From contig NZ_JNXE01000007.1 in assembly GCF_000716605.1 (NCBI RefSeq), positions 186,001 through 250,000 on the forward strand: DNA of 64,000 bases, given 5' to 3'. The stretch comes from Streptomyces sp. NRRL F-525. GTDB lineage: Bacteria; Actinomycetota; Actinomycetes; Streptomycetales; Streptomycetaceae. The translations under genes and the position numbers were made by a program. This document shows positions 8,258 through 15,831 of the stretch, in pieces (position 1 is the first letter of the stretch; each line of letters opens with the position of its first letter). The notes beneath the pieces are model-generated. The model made no database searches. It was given only the letters and a program-made list of their open reading frames with translations, and was not told the origin of the DNA.

Positions 8258-9313
8258 ATGAGTGTCGGCGGCGAGACGGTGTTGGTGACCGGCGGGAGCG
8301 GCTTCGTCGGCAGCCATCTGGTCCGGCAGTTGCTGGAGCGCGGCTACCGGGTGCACACCACCGTGCGGTCCCTCGGCAACGAGGCGAAGGTCGCACCGCT
8401 GCGGGCCATGGGGGACCAATTCCCGGGCGCGCTCGGGCTGTTCGAGGCCGACCTGCTGACGGAGGGCTCCTTCGACGCGGCGATGGACGGCTGCCGGGTC
8501 GTGTTCCACGTGGCCTCGCCGTTCCTGATGCCGGAGAAGATCAAGGACGGCCAGAAGGACGTCGTCGAGCCGGCGCTCACCGGCACCCGGAACGTCCTCG
8601 CCGGCATCGAACGCACGCCCGGCGTCGAGAAGTTGGTGTTCACCTCGACGGTCGGCGCGATCTTCGGCGACTACGTGGACGTCCTGGCGATGAAGGACGA
8701 GACGCTCTCCGAGGACTACTTCAACACCACCAGCACGGTCGAGAACAACCCCTACCACTACGCGAAGACGGTCGCCGAACGCGCCGCCTGGGACGCGCAA
8801 CAGGCGCAGAACCGCTGGCGCATGGTGTCCGTCAACCCCGGTCTGATCCTGGGCCCTTCACTCACCCCGGCCTCCGACTCCGGCAGCCTGTTCCTCCTCG
8901 ACGAGCTGTTCAAGGGCTACTTCTTCTACGGGGCACCCGACTTCAGCTTCACCGTCGCCGACGTGCGGGACGTCGCGAGCGCACACATCGCGGCGGCGGA
9001 GAACCCCGACGCGCACGGCCGTTACATCGTCGCGGCCGCCCGGATGGCGTCCTTCCTCGACATGTCACGCGCCCTGCGGCAGCACCACCCGCGCGACTAC
9101 CGGCTGCCCCGGCACGGCCTGCCGCACTGGCCGGTGCGCGTCCTGGGACCGGCGTTCGGGCTCACCCAGGACTACATCCGCAAGCACCTCGGGATCAGGT
9201 TCCCCGTCGACAACCGGCGCGGCGTGAAGGAACTGGGTATCGACTACCGGCCGTTGGAGGAGACCCTCCTCGATCACCACCTGGCCTGGCGGGAGTTGAG
9301 GAAATCGGGGTGA
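8258..9313 (+). CDS. NAD-dependent epimerase/dehydratase-like SDR (dihydroflavonol reductase type)
   Basis: A 351-residue extended short-chain dehydrogenase. The Rossmann motif TGGSGFVGSH is at 11-20, the central VFTSTVGAIFG strand at 127-137, and the catalytic YxxxK as Tyr166/Lys170 in YHYAK. The layout is closest to the dihydroflavonol-4-reductase/cinnamoyl-CoA reductase branch, which reduces carbonyls with NADPH. ATG at 8258 follows GGAGCCAGGG. It is separated from neighbours by ordinary gaps and shows no obvious operon partner, so the physiological substrate cannot be inferred. Confidence 0.9.
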   Translation: MSVGGETVLVTGGSGFVGSHLVRQLLERGYRVHTTVRSLGNEAKVAPLRAMGDQFPGALGLFEADLLTEGSFDAAMDGCRVVFHVASPFLMPEKIKDGQKDVVEPALTGTRNVLAGIERTPGVEKLVFTSTVGAIFGDYVDVLAMKDETLSEDYFNTTSTVENNPYHYAKTVAERAAWDAQQAQNRWRMVSVNPGLILGPSLTPASDSGSLFLLDELFKGYFFYGAPDFSFTVADVRDVASAHIAAAENPDAHGRYIVAAARMASFLDMSRALRQHHPRDYRLPRHGLPHWPVRVLGPAFGLTQDYIRKHLGIRFPVDNRRGVKELGIDYRPLEETLLDHHLAWRELRKSG

Positions 9314-9362
9314 TCGGGTCCCGTCCTCCGCCGTTCACTCCGCCGACGGGTCACCCCTCTTG

Positions 9363-9378
9363 ACTGGTTCAGACCACA
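9363..9378. promoter_or_regulatory. Putative DasR-responsive element (dre)
   Basis: ACTGGTTCAGACCACA matches the N-acetylglucosamine regulator DasR site, as I recall it (ACTGGTCTAGACCAST-like), at about 13 of 16 positions and keeps the TGGT-N4-ACCA dyad. It lies about 70 bases before a secreted enzyme gene, a common setting for dre sites. Confidence 0.55.
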
Positions 9379-9447
9379 GGCGCTTGGGTGTGGCCGATCA
9401 CCTTTTCGGTGTCATGAGCCTGACCACACTCGAACCGAAGGGCACCC

Positions 9448-10812
9448 ATGCGAACCCCCCACGCCCTGCTCGCCGTCGCCGCCGCGCTGTCGGCGGCGAT
9501 CGTCGCTCCACCGGCCGGAGCCGCCGACGCGGTCCCCGCTCCGGGCACCTACTACGTCCAGAGCGCCACCACCGGGCTCAACGCGGCCGACAAGGGGGGA
9601 GCGGTGGAGCAGCACAACCCCAAGGGCAACGAGGACCACCAGCAGTGGAACCTCCGGACGAGCGGATCCTCGTACGTCCTGGAGAGCACCGACACGGCCG
9701 GCAGCTGTCTGGGCCGCTCGGGCAGCACGGCGAAGACCGTTGCCTGTACGAGCGCCGACGCGGCCTGGCAGATCACGCCGACCGGCGGCGACCAGTACAC
9801 GCTCAAAGTCCCGGGCGCGGAAAGCTACTTGACCGTCGGCGCCAAGCCCTCCGGCGCCAACTACCCGGCCCAGCTTGCCATTGGCGGCTCCGGCAGCCTC
9901 GCCTCCTGGTACCTCACGCCGATCACCTCACCCACCAACCCGATGCCGGCCCAGGACCAACGCACCCTGGATCAGGTCACGTTCCTCACCGCGCACAACG
10001 CGTACGCCAACGGGGTCGACGGCGGTTTCGCCCCGCCCTTCGTGAACTTCTTCCCGAACCAGTCACGCGGGATCAACCAGCAACTCTCCGACGGCGTACG
10101 GGGGTTCATGCTGGACATCCACCAGACCTCCGACGGTGCGATCCTCTGCCACGACAGCTGCACGCTGGTCAGCAGCCCGGTCGCCCTGAACGTCGACCTC
10201 CAGCGCATGGTCGACTTCCTCAAGGCGCACCCCGACCAGTTCGTCACCGTCTTCCTGGAGGACTACGTCGACCCGGGCGTCCTGCGCAGCGAACTCGCCC
10301 GCGTCAACGGCCTGTACGACGTGCTGTACCGCCCTGACCAGACCGGTGTGCGGCAGAACGGCTGGCCGAAGATGGCCGACCTGATCGCCGCCAACCACCG
10401 CCTGCTGATCTTCACCGACCACAGCCGCGCCTCCGACGAGTCCGCGGGACTGACCCGGGACAGCTTCGGCGTGATGTACCAGAGGGACTGGACCGTCGAG
10501 AACTACTGGTCCATGGGCTCCGGCGCGAGCTCCTCCGACTGGTCCTGCTACAGCCGCTGGTACGGCAGCGACCTCAACGTGCCGCTGACGCAGACGTATT
10601 CGGGGTTCCGGCCGCTGTTCGTCATGAACCACTTCCGTGACGCGACGATCGCCGGAACCGCCCAGACCGACAACACCAAGGTCCTCGACCGGGCCCAGCG
10701 GTTCTGCCAGCCGGCCGCCCGCAAGAAGCCCAACTTCCTTGCCGTGGACCGCTACGACCTCGGTGACCCGGCCTCCGCGGTCAACTCCCTGAACGGGTAC
10801 ACGTATCCGTAA
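9448..10812 (+). CDS. Secreted PI-PLC X-domain protein with N-terminal ricin-type lectin-like domain
   Basis: A 454-residue exported protein. Residues 1-26 are a signal peptide ending near AGAADA. Residues about 30-155 look like a beta-trefoil (YYVQSATTGLNAADKGG, QQWNLR, SCLGRSG, AAWQITPTGG), the ricin-B carbohydrate-binding fold. Residues 170-450 resemble the phosphatidylinositol phospholipase C X domain: FLTAHNAY with His183, GVRGFMLDIH, and ILCHDSC with His235, the two catalytic histidines. It probably cleaves a phosphoinositide- or glycerophospho-type bond outside the cell, anchored by the lectin domain; the true substrate is unknown. A dre-like site upstream suggests control by DasR. Confidence 0.88.
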   Translation: MRTPHALLAVAAALSAAIVAPPAGAADAVPAPGTYYVQSATTGLNAADKGGAVEQHNPKGNEDHQQWNLRTSGSSYVLESTDTAGSCLGRSGSTAKTVACTSADAAWQITPTGGDQYTLKVPGAESYLTVGAKPSGANYPAQLAIGGSGSLASWYLTPITSPTNPMPAQDQRTLDQVTFLTAHNAYANGVDGGFAPPFVNFFPNQSRGINQQLSDGVRGFMLDIHQTSDGAILCHDSCTLVSSPVALNVDLQRMVDFLKAHPDQFVTVFLEDYVDPGVLRSELARVNGLYDVLYRPDQTGVRQNGWPKMADLIAANHRLLIFTDHSRASDESAGLTRDSFGVMYQRDWTVENYWSMGSGASSSDWSCYSRWYGSDLNVPLTQTYSGFRPLFVMNHFRDATIAGTAQTDNTKVLDRAQRFCQPAARKKPNFLAVDRYDLGDPASAVNSLNGYTYP

Positions 10813-10854
10813 AGTGCGGATGGCCGTGCGGCGCGTGTGTGCGAAACTCCGCTG

Positions 10855-11760
10855 ATGACCTCTGAGAAGATCACCGCGGCCGCCGCGGGCACCTGGCAAC
10901 TCGGCGACCTGTCCGTCAACCGCATCGGCTTCGGCGCGATGCGGCTGACGGGCAGCGCAGCCTTCAACCTCGGGACCCCGAGCGACCGCGACCGGTCGAT
11001 CGCCGTGCTGCGCAGGGCGATCGAGCTCGGTGTGAACCACATCGACACGGCCGCCTTCTACTTCTCGTCCCTGCGGTCCGCCAACGAACTCATCAACTCC
11101 GCGCTCGCCCCCTACGCCGACGACCTCGTGATCGCCACCAAGGTCGGACCCTTCCGCAACTACTCGGGGGAGTGGGGCACTTCGGCCCGACCCGACGACC
11201 TGCGCGGCCATGTCGAGGAGAACCTGCGGCAGTTGGGGCGCGACCACCTGGACGTGGTCTACCTGCGCCGGATGCGCCAGGACTCGATCGCCGAGCACTT
11301 CGGCGCCCTCGCCGAACTCCGCGAGGAGGGACTGGTCCGGCACCTCGCGATCTCCGACGTCGAGCCGCGTCACCTGGCCGAGGCGCAGGCGATCGCGCCG
11401 GTGGTGAGTGTGCAGAACCGGTTCGGGCTCGACTCGTCCAGCCCCGACACCGACGAGATGCTGCGGATCTGCGGGGAACAGGGCATCGCCTTCGTCCCGT
11501 TCTTCGCCATCGCGGGCGAGGCCGGGCCGCAGGGCGCGACCACCGCCCACGACGACGAGGTGCTCGCCATCGCGGAGGCCCACGACGCCAGCCCCGCCCA
11601 GATCCGCCTCGCCTGGTCCCTCGCCCAGGGCCCGCATGTCCTGGCCATCCCCGGCACGGGCAACCCCGACCACCTCGCCGAGAACGTGGCCACGGGCGCG
11701 ATCCGGCTCACGGAGGACGATCTGGCCCGGCTCAACGAGCTGCACAGCAAGGCGGGTTGA
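10855..11760 (+). CDS. Aldo/keto reductase family oxidoreductase
   Basis: A 301-residue TIM-barrel aldo/keto reductase. Asp64 and Tyr69 in IDTAAFY and Lys96 in IATKVG match three of the four catalytic residues. The fourth, normally His in a DLYxLH context, is Arg at about 138 (LDVVYLRRM). The C-terminal cofactor stretch AIPGTGNPDHLAEN, typical for NADPH binding, is intact. ATG 10855 was chosen over an ATG six codons upstream because the fold begins shortly after. No strong ribosome-binding site is visible. The His-to-Arg change may alter the reaction, or the family branch may tolerate it. Confidence 0.9.
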   Translation: MTSEKITAAAAGTWQLGDLSVNRIGFGAMRLTGSAAFNLGTPSDRDRSIAVLRRAIELGVNHIDTAAFYFSSLRSANELINSALAPYADDLVIATKVGPFRNYSGEWGTSARPDDLRGHVEENLRQLGRDHLDVVYLRRMRQDSIAEHFGALAELREEGLVRHLAISDVEPRHLAEAQAIAPVVSVQNRFGLDSSSPDTDEMLRICGEQGIAFVPFFAIAGEAGPQGATTAHDDEVLAIAEAHDASPAQIRLAWSLAQGPHVLAIPGTGNPDHLAENVATGAIRLTEDDLARLNELHSKAG

Positions 11761-11784
11761 GCGCCGGCGGGGTTGCGGCGGGGC

Positions 11785-12243
11785 TCAGACCGCCCAGGTC
11801 CCGTCGCGCATGAGATGCCGCTGGGGCAACTCGCGGACCTCGTGCCACGCCTGGACGGCGAGCGGCCGTACCCGGAAGAAGGAGTAGGGCGCACGGTCCT
11901 CGCGCGGATCCCAGCCGTACTTCCCGTGAAAGGCCTCGACCGCGGCGGCCGGGACGTCCTGCGCGGTGAAGGCCGTCGCCTCACCGTCGATGAGCACGAC
12001 GTCCCGGGTGTCCGCGAACGCCAGCCGCGTCCGCCGCCCGTCCGTGAGATTGCGACCGGTGGGATTGGTGGCCCGGGTGGACACCCACACGCACCGCCCG
12101 TCCCACAGGAACCACAGCGGCACCAGACACGGCACCCCGTCGGCATCCGCCGAGGCCACCCAGATGTCCAACTCCCGCTCCAGCCGGGCCAGTACGTCAC
12201 GCTTGCGCTCTTCGGGGCTGCGGGGTGGCGCGGTGATCTTCAT
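11785..12243 (-). CDS. Pyridoxamine 5'-phosphate oxidase-like (PPOX) FMN/F420-binding protein
   Basis: A 152-residue split-barrel protein. ERELDIWVASADADGVPCLVPLWFLWDGRCVWV is split here by function: the first half is the opening strands, and LWFLWDG marks the cofactor-binding hairpin. NPTGRNLTDG and RLAFADTRDVVLIDGEATAF are typical of the PPOX/F420-dependent group. The family members bind FMN or F420 and often reduce or oxidise small cofactors; this one has no assigned substrate. The gene converges on the aldo/keto reductase with 24 bases between stops. Its first seven codons are duplicated at 13579-13599 beyond the inserted regulator module. Confidence 0.88.
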   Translation of the reverse strand: MKITAPPRSPEERKRDVLARLERELDIWVASADADGVPCLVPLWFLWDGRCVWVSTRATNPTGRNLTDGRRTRLAFADTRDVVLIDGEATAFTAQDVPAAAVEAFHGKYGWDPREDRAPYSFFRVRPLAVQAWHEVRELPQRHLMRDGTWAV

Positions 12244-12276
12244 GCGCTGGACGATACTGGGGGAGTCCGCGCGGCA

Positions 12277-12310
12277 CCTCGGGCCAGGGGTGTAGGACCT
12301 TGGCCCGAGG
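12277..12310. terminator. Hairpin terminator, duplicated copy A
   Basis: CCTCGGGCCA and TGGCCCGAGG form a perfect 10-bp stem around a 14-base loop between the hydrolase remnant and the PPOX gene. It resembles the hairpin at 13628-13671 behind the intact hydrolase gene. Confidence 0.6.
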
Positions 12311-12331
12311 GTGTCGACGTCAGCTCATGTT

Positions 12332-12387
12332 CAGGTCGCCGCAGTGGCCGAGGATCTGTGCCTTCAGGCCGGAGAAGTCGAGCAGCT
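12332..12387 (-). pseudogene. Remnant of a dienelactone hydrolase gene (internal fragment)
   Basis: Read on the minus strand this encodes LLDFSGLKAQILGHCGDLN and then reaches a stop. That matches LPDFSGLKAQIQGHYGELD of the intact hydrolase at 13685-14395. Base by base, 47 of 56 positions agree with 13880-13935. The rest of the gene 3' end is missing. The fragment starts exactly at the stop codon of the winged-helix regulator, marking a recombination junction. Confidence 0.75.
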
Positions 12388-13000
12388 ACCCGCGGTGCTG
12401 GTCGTCGTCCGGCAGGGTCGGCCGAGGGCCCTCGTCGGGTACGACGACGAGGCGTACGGCCATGCGCCGTGAGTCGGGAGGGTGGTCGCCGGGCTCCGTG
12501 AGGTACTTGCGTAGAAGCGCCTGATACTCCTCGGCGAACGAGGCGACCTGCTCCTTCGTCATCCGCAGTCCGGCGCGGTAGATCTGGTTCCAGCCTGCGG
12601 AGGCGTCGTACCCGGAGTATGCGCTCACGACCAGGTTCAGGTCATGGGCCATCTTCAGGGTGCCGATCTTTACTGCGGCCTCACGTTCGTCCGCCGTCAA
12701 CTCCAGGCCCGGCGGCGTGAAGATGTCTGTCATGAGTGACTTCCACCAGCGTTCCCGGCCGGTGGACCGCTCTTCGATCTCGGCGATCAGGTTGAGGTCG
12801 GCGAGTTTACGGAGGTGGTAGCTGGTGGTGCCGGTGCTTTCGCCGAGGGCCTTGGCCACGCTGGTGGAGTTCGCTTCGCCGTGCTCTCCGAGATAGCTCA
12901 GGATGTCGCGGCGCACCGGGTTGGACAGTGCCTTGTAGAAGGCTTTGAGGTCCGGTCCGGTGAGCACTCTCTTCTCGGGCTTCTCGGGGCGCTCGACCAT
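12386..13000 (-). CDS. ArsR-type winged-helix transcriptional regulator
   Basis: A 204-residue regulator. Residues 15-90 are the winged helix: AFYKALSNPVRRDILSYL, then ANSTSVAKALGESTGTTSYHLRKLADLNLIAE, split at TGTTSYHLRKL, the recognition helix. The 110-residue C-terminal part is helical and resembles effector or dimerisation domains of helix-turn-helix_20 proteins. The stop codon falls at the edge of a hydrolase-gene remnant, so the natural C-terminus may have been altered by the insertion. It is divergent from a small membrane protein gene, and two matching palindromes lie just upstream, so autoregulation and control of that neighbour are likely. No strong ribosome-binding site precedes the ATG. 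Confidence 0.88.
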   Translation of the reverse strand: MVERPEKPEKRVLTGPDLKAFYKALSNPVRRDILSYLGEHGEANSTSVAKALGESTGTTSYHLRKLADLNLIAEIEERSTGRERWWKSLMTDIFTPPGLELTADEREAAVKIGTLKMAHDLNLVVSAYSGYDASAGWNQIYRAGLRMTKEQVASFAEEYQALLRKYLTEPGDHPPDSRRMAVRLVVVPDEGPRPTLPDDDQHRG

Positions 13001-13013
13001 GTCGGCCAGCGTA

Positions 13014-13066
13014 CTGCAGAGATCTTCTGCAGTAATCGCAGAGGTTGTTTGCAGAATATCTCTGCA
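13014..13066. promoter_or_regulatory. Twin palindromic operators (TGCAGA-N5-TCTGCA)
   Basis: CTGCAGA-GATCT-TCTGCAG (13014-13032) and TGCAGA-ATATC-TCTGCA (13050-13066) are two perfect dyads of equal geometry, centred 35 bases apart, with a further GCAGA half-site between them. They lie in the divergent region just upstream of the winged-helix regulator and are its likely operators. Confidence 0.62.
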
Positions 13067-13122
13067 ATCGCTACGTTGGTTCAGGAGGGCGCCGGCGGGC
13101 GCTGGGACATTCGGGGGTTGAG

Positions 13123-13209
13123 ATGCGAAACAACCAGGTCAAGAGGCTGTTGCCGAGCGCGGTGTTGGCCCTGGTGCCATGGGGCGTCCGGGGTGGCGTC
13201 CGTGGCTGA
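13123..13209 (+). CDS. Possible 28-residue leader peptide gene
   Basis: ATG 13123 follows GGGGG by five bases and opens a frame for MRNNQVKRLLPSAVLALVPW and eight more residues, ending TGA at 13209. It overlaps the proposed GTG start of the next gene by eight bases, which would allow translational coupling. It could equally be the true 5' end of that gene displaced by a frameshift. Evidence is only the start context and overlap. Confidence 0.35.
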   Translation: MRNNQVKRLLPSAVLALVPWGVRGGVRG

Positions 13210-13474
13210 ATCGCTGGATGCCCACATGCGGGACGAGATCGACGATCAGGTGGCTGAGGCGTTCGATGCCTACCTGACGGACAGGCTGGCCGAACCGGGG
13301 CCGCTGCGCGCGGCACTGGCATTGAGGCGCAGCGTCAGGTTGGTGCTGGGCACCGTTGGATTAGGTGCGCTTGCCACGGCGCTGGCGCCGGGCGACGGAA
13401 ACGTCGTCTGCTGGATCTGGGGAGCGATCGCGACGATAGATCTGGCCTGGTTGCTGACCGCGCGCCGCCGCTGA
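13202..13474 (+). CDS. Small two-helix membrane protein, unrecognised
   Basis: A 90-residue protein I do not recognise. Residues 1-45 are soluble and acidic (ESLDAHMRDEIDDQVAEAF). Two hydrophobic segments follow: VRLVLGTVGLGALATALA at about 49-66 and VVCWIWGAIATIDLAWLL at about 71-88, with a basic ARRR end. GTG 13202 is chosen because the upstream frame runs antisense through the regulator; a GTG at 13193 is also possible. It is divergent from the winged-helix regulator, shares its operator region, and lies inside the inserted segment, so the pair probably moved together. A role as the regulated target is inferred only from this layout. Confidence 0.62.
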   Translation: MAESLDAHMRDEIDDQVAEAFDAYLTDRLAEPGPLRAALALRRSVRLVLGTVGLGALATALAPGDGNVVCWIWGAIATIDLAWLLTARRR

Positions 13475-13578
13475 CGATCCGTGCACCAGTCCCTTGGCTG
13501 CCGGTCGATCCCGCTGGGGCCGGATCACCGACCGGTGCTGCAGGTTGGGCCGGAGAAACGTATGCACCCCGGGGTGCA

Positions 13579-13599
13579 GGGTGGCGCGGTGATCTTCAT
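13579..13599 (-). pseudogene. Duplicated first seven codons of the PPOX gene
   Basis: The 21 bases from 13599 down to 13579 are identical to the start of the PPOX gene (12243-12223), encoding MKITAPP, then diverge. A perfect 16-bp palindrome, TGCACCCCGGGGTGCA at 13563-13578, abuts the break. The fragment lies behind the hydrolase terminator, where an intact PPOX gene would be expected. Confidence 0.62.
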
Positions 13600-13627
13600 G
13601 TTCAGGGCGCTGCCGGCGAGGGTGGCT

Positions 13628-13671
13628 CGGCGCCTCGGGCCAGGGCGGTTGGCGTTTGGTCCGAGGCGCCG
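13628..13671. terminator. Hairpin terminator of the dienelactone hydrolase gene (copy B)
   Basis: CGGCGCCTCGG and CCGAGGCGCCG form a perfect 11-bp stem with a 22-base loop, 14 bases after the hydrolase stop. It lacks a T-tract, as is usual in Streptomyces. Confidence 0.68.
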
Positions 13672-13684
13672 GGGGCGTCCGGCG

Positions 13685-14395
13685 TCAGCCCAGCTGCTCG
13701 TGCAGGAACGGCACCGTGCTTGCCCAGGCGCGGGTGGCGGAGTCGGCGTCGTAGACCGGGCGGCCGTCGTTGAAGAAGGCGTGGTTGGCCGGGTAGAGGC
13801 GCAGGTCCGGGGTGATGCCGGACTGGTCCTGGATGTGCTTGGCCAGGGCGTCGAGGCCGGACACCGGGATGCTCTCGTCCAACTCGCCGTAGTGGCCCTG
13901 GATCTGGGCCTTCAGGCCGGAGAAGTCGGGGAGTTCGCCCTGGATCACGCCGTAGAAGGGGACCGCCGCGCTGACACGGGGGTCGGCCGCGGCGAGGTAG
14001 AGGACGAAGCCGCCGCCCATGCAGAAGCCGACCGCGCCGACCCTCCCCGAGGTGACCTCGGGGAGGGAGAGGAGGTGGTCGACGGCGCCGGAGAGCAGTT
14101 CGACACCGCGGCCGACCGGGAGGGCCAGCATCATGCGCAGGGCCTCGTCGCTCTCGTGGGCCACGTTGCCGCCGTAGAGGTCGGGGGCGAGCGCGACGAA
14201 GCCCTCCTGGGCGAGGCGGTCGGCCACGTCGGCGATGTGGTCGGTCAGGCCCCACCACTCCTGGATGACGATCACGCCCGGTCCGCTCCCGGACGGCGGC
14301 AGCGCGAGATAGCCGTGGGCAGTGCCCCCGGCGCTGGGGAAGGTGACGTTCTGATGGGCCGGGGCTCCGGTCGACTTCGGCAGCTCGGAGGACAT
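13685..14395 (-). CDS. Dienelactone hydrolase family protein
   Basis: A 236-residue alpha/beta hydrolase of the dienelactone hydrolase family, which opens lactone rings such as 4-carboxymethylenebut-2-en-4-olide in chloroaromatic breakdown; many homologues have other ester substrates. The Cys-Asp-His triad is visible: Cys125 in GFCMGG, Asp173 in GELDESI, His205 in NHAFFND. IQEWWGLTDHIADVADRLA near residue 45 is a family signature. ATG 14395 follows AGGAG at nine bases; an upstream in-frame TTG is less likely. A strong hairpin follows the stop. Part of its 3' half is duplicated at 12332-12387. Confidence 0.93.
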   Translation of the reverse strand: MSSELPKSTGAPAHQNVTFPSAGGTAHGYLALPPSGSGPGVIVIQEWWGLTDHIADVADRLAQEGFVALAPDLYGGNVAHESDEALRMMLALPVGRGVELLSGAVDHLLSLPEVTSGRVGAVGFCMGGGFVLYLAAADPRVSAAVPFYGVIQGELPDFSGLKAQIQGHYGELDESIPVSGLDALAKHIQDQSGITPDLRLYPANHAFFNDGRPVYDADSATRAWASTVPFLHEQLG

Positions 14396-14503
14396 GGGGC
14401 TCAACTCCTGTACGGCGGTGATCGGTTGGACGGGCGTTGTCGGGGCGGGGCCCGACGTGATCTCCAGCCTGTCACGGCCGCGTTCGGGGGGCGCCCCGGC
14501 CCC

Positions 14504-15592
14504 TCACTTCGCTTGCCGGACGCGGACCGGCGCCGGGGTCGTCTCCTGCCCTATGCGGACCACCCGTCCGGCGGCCACCTTCTGCAGCAGCCCGTACGCC
14601 AGCACCGGCAGCAGGATGTGCGGGCGGTCGGGCAGGGTCGTCGTGATCAGTACCGCGCTCGCGCTGCTGTTGTTCATCCCGCAGGCCAGCGTCACCGAGG
14701 CACCGGCCCGGGCGTCCAGGCGCAGTACCCGCGCGGCCACCCGGCCCAGGGTGAAGGACAGGCCGCACACCGTCGCGGCGACACCGAGCGCGGCCAGCAG
14801 GAGCGCCGGGCGCGGGTGGCGCAGGAAGGGGCCGAGCACCCCGCTCGCGTTGACGTACGTCAGCAGCAGTGAACCCGGGAGCGCGGCGGGGACGGCCACG
14901 CCGATGAGTCTGTCCCGTGCGCGCCGGGGCAGCGCGAGTCGGCACAGGATGCCCGCCGCGCACGGCAGGACGACCGAGGTGAGGGCGAAGGCGTTCCCGG
15001 CCGAGTGGGCGGCGACGGCGAGTCTGCCCGCGTAGTCGCCCTGGAGCAGCGGGCACAGGACGGCCAGGGTGAGCGGGACGGTGAGCGGGCTGACGAGCGT
15101 GGAGGCGAGCACCAGGCCGACCGCCGTGGGCTGGTCGCCGTCCCCCTTCGCGGTCCACACCGTCGCCCCGGCGGCCACCGGCATGGCGACGACGAGGATC
15201 ATCGCGGCGATCATGCCGCTGCCGCCGTCGTGGTCCGGCGACAGCCGCAGCGCGAGGGCCACCCCGGGGACGATCAGCATCGGCACCAGGATGTGCAGCG
15301 CGAGGCCCGCGAGCAGGGCGGCGGGGCGGCGTACCAGCAACCGCAGCTCACGCAGCGGGACCTGGAGGCCGGCGCCGAACAGGACCAGGGCGAGGAGTAA
15401 CTGGGGTGTCCGCAGGGGCAGTTCGGCGATGCCCGTCGCGTGCGGGTGCCGGAGCCACAGGCCGGGTCCTGGCAGCACCGCCGCGGCGAGATACGTCACG
15501 GCGACGGCTCGGCCCAGGTGGCGGCGGAGCAGGGCGAGCAGGCGGCGTACGGAGGGAAACCCGGCGGGGATCCCGGATGACTGGGGACACAT
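14504..15592 (-). CDS. Bile acid:sodium symporter (BASS) family transporter
   Basis: A 362-residue membrane protein with about nine to ten hydrophobic helices. The pattern LLLALVLFGAGLQVPLRELR, the broken helix around ALTSVVLPCAAG, and CGMNNSSASAVLITTTLPDRP match the BASS fold (SBF-like), whose members import organic anions with Na+. The substrate is not readable. Codon 65 (15398-15400) is TTA, so translation should need the bldA tRNA and be restricted to late growth. The gene is divergent from the BlaI-type regulator with 239 bases between starts, and the BlaI dyads lie closer to the regulator. Co-control by BlaI is possible. Confidence 0.9.
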   Translation of the reverse strand: MCPQSSGIPAGFPSVRRLLALLRRHLGRAVAVTYLAAAVLPGPGLWLRHPHATGIAELPLRTPQLLLALVLFGAGLQVPLRELRLLVRRPAALLAGLALHILVPMLIVPGVALALRLSPDHDGGSGMIAAMILVVAMPVAAGATVWTAKGDGDQPTAVGLVLASTLVSPLTVPLTLAVLCPLLQGDYAGRLAVAAHSAGNAFALTSVVLPCAAGILCRLALPRRARDRLIGVAVPAALPGSLLLTYVNASGVLGPFLRHPRPALLLAALGVAATVCGLSFTLGRVAARVLRLDARAGASVTLACGMNNSSASAVLITTTLPDRPHILLPVLAYGLLQKVAAGRVVRIGQETTPAPVRVRQAK

Positions 15593-15772
15593 CGTGGCGC
15601 TCTTCCGTCGTAGGACCTGGGCGGAGACGGAGCGCCGGTATCGCGTGGAAGCTCGTCGACACGCGCGGGGGGATGAGTGGGTAAAGCCCTGCGGTCATCG
15701 TCGACGGTCCCTTCCATAATGGGCGGGCGGAAACGGACACACGGGCGCGGTGACGAGACGGCACCCGAGTGA

Positions 15773-15807
15773 CTACAATTCTGTAGACGGTCTACTGAAC
15801 TGTAGAC
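15773..15807. promoter_or_regulatory. Cluster of overlapping dyads, BlaI/CopY-type operator
   Basis: Three perfect dyads overlap: CTACA-ATTC-TGTAG (15773-15786), GTAGAC-G-GTCTAC (15783-15795) and GTCTAC-TGAACT-GTAGAC (15790-15807). TACA/TGTA cores are the recognition element of BlaI/MecI/CopY repressors. The cluster sits 25 bases before the BlaI-family gene. Confidence 0.68.
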
Positions 15808-15831
15808 GAAGACGGGGTGAGGATCGTTCCC

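Noticed and set aside
12815..13201. 5' extension of the small membrane protein
   Set aside because: The extension runs antisense through the winged-helix regulator and across its operators, and has shadow-type composition.
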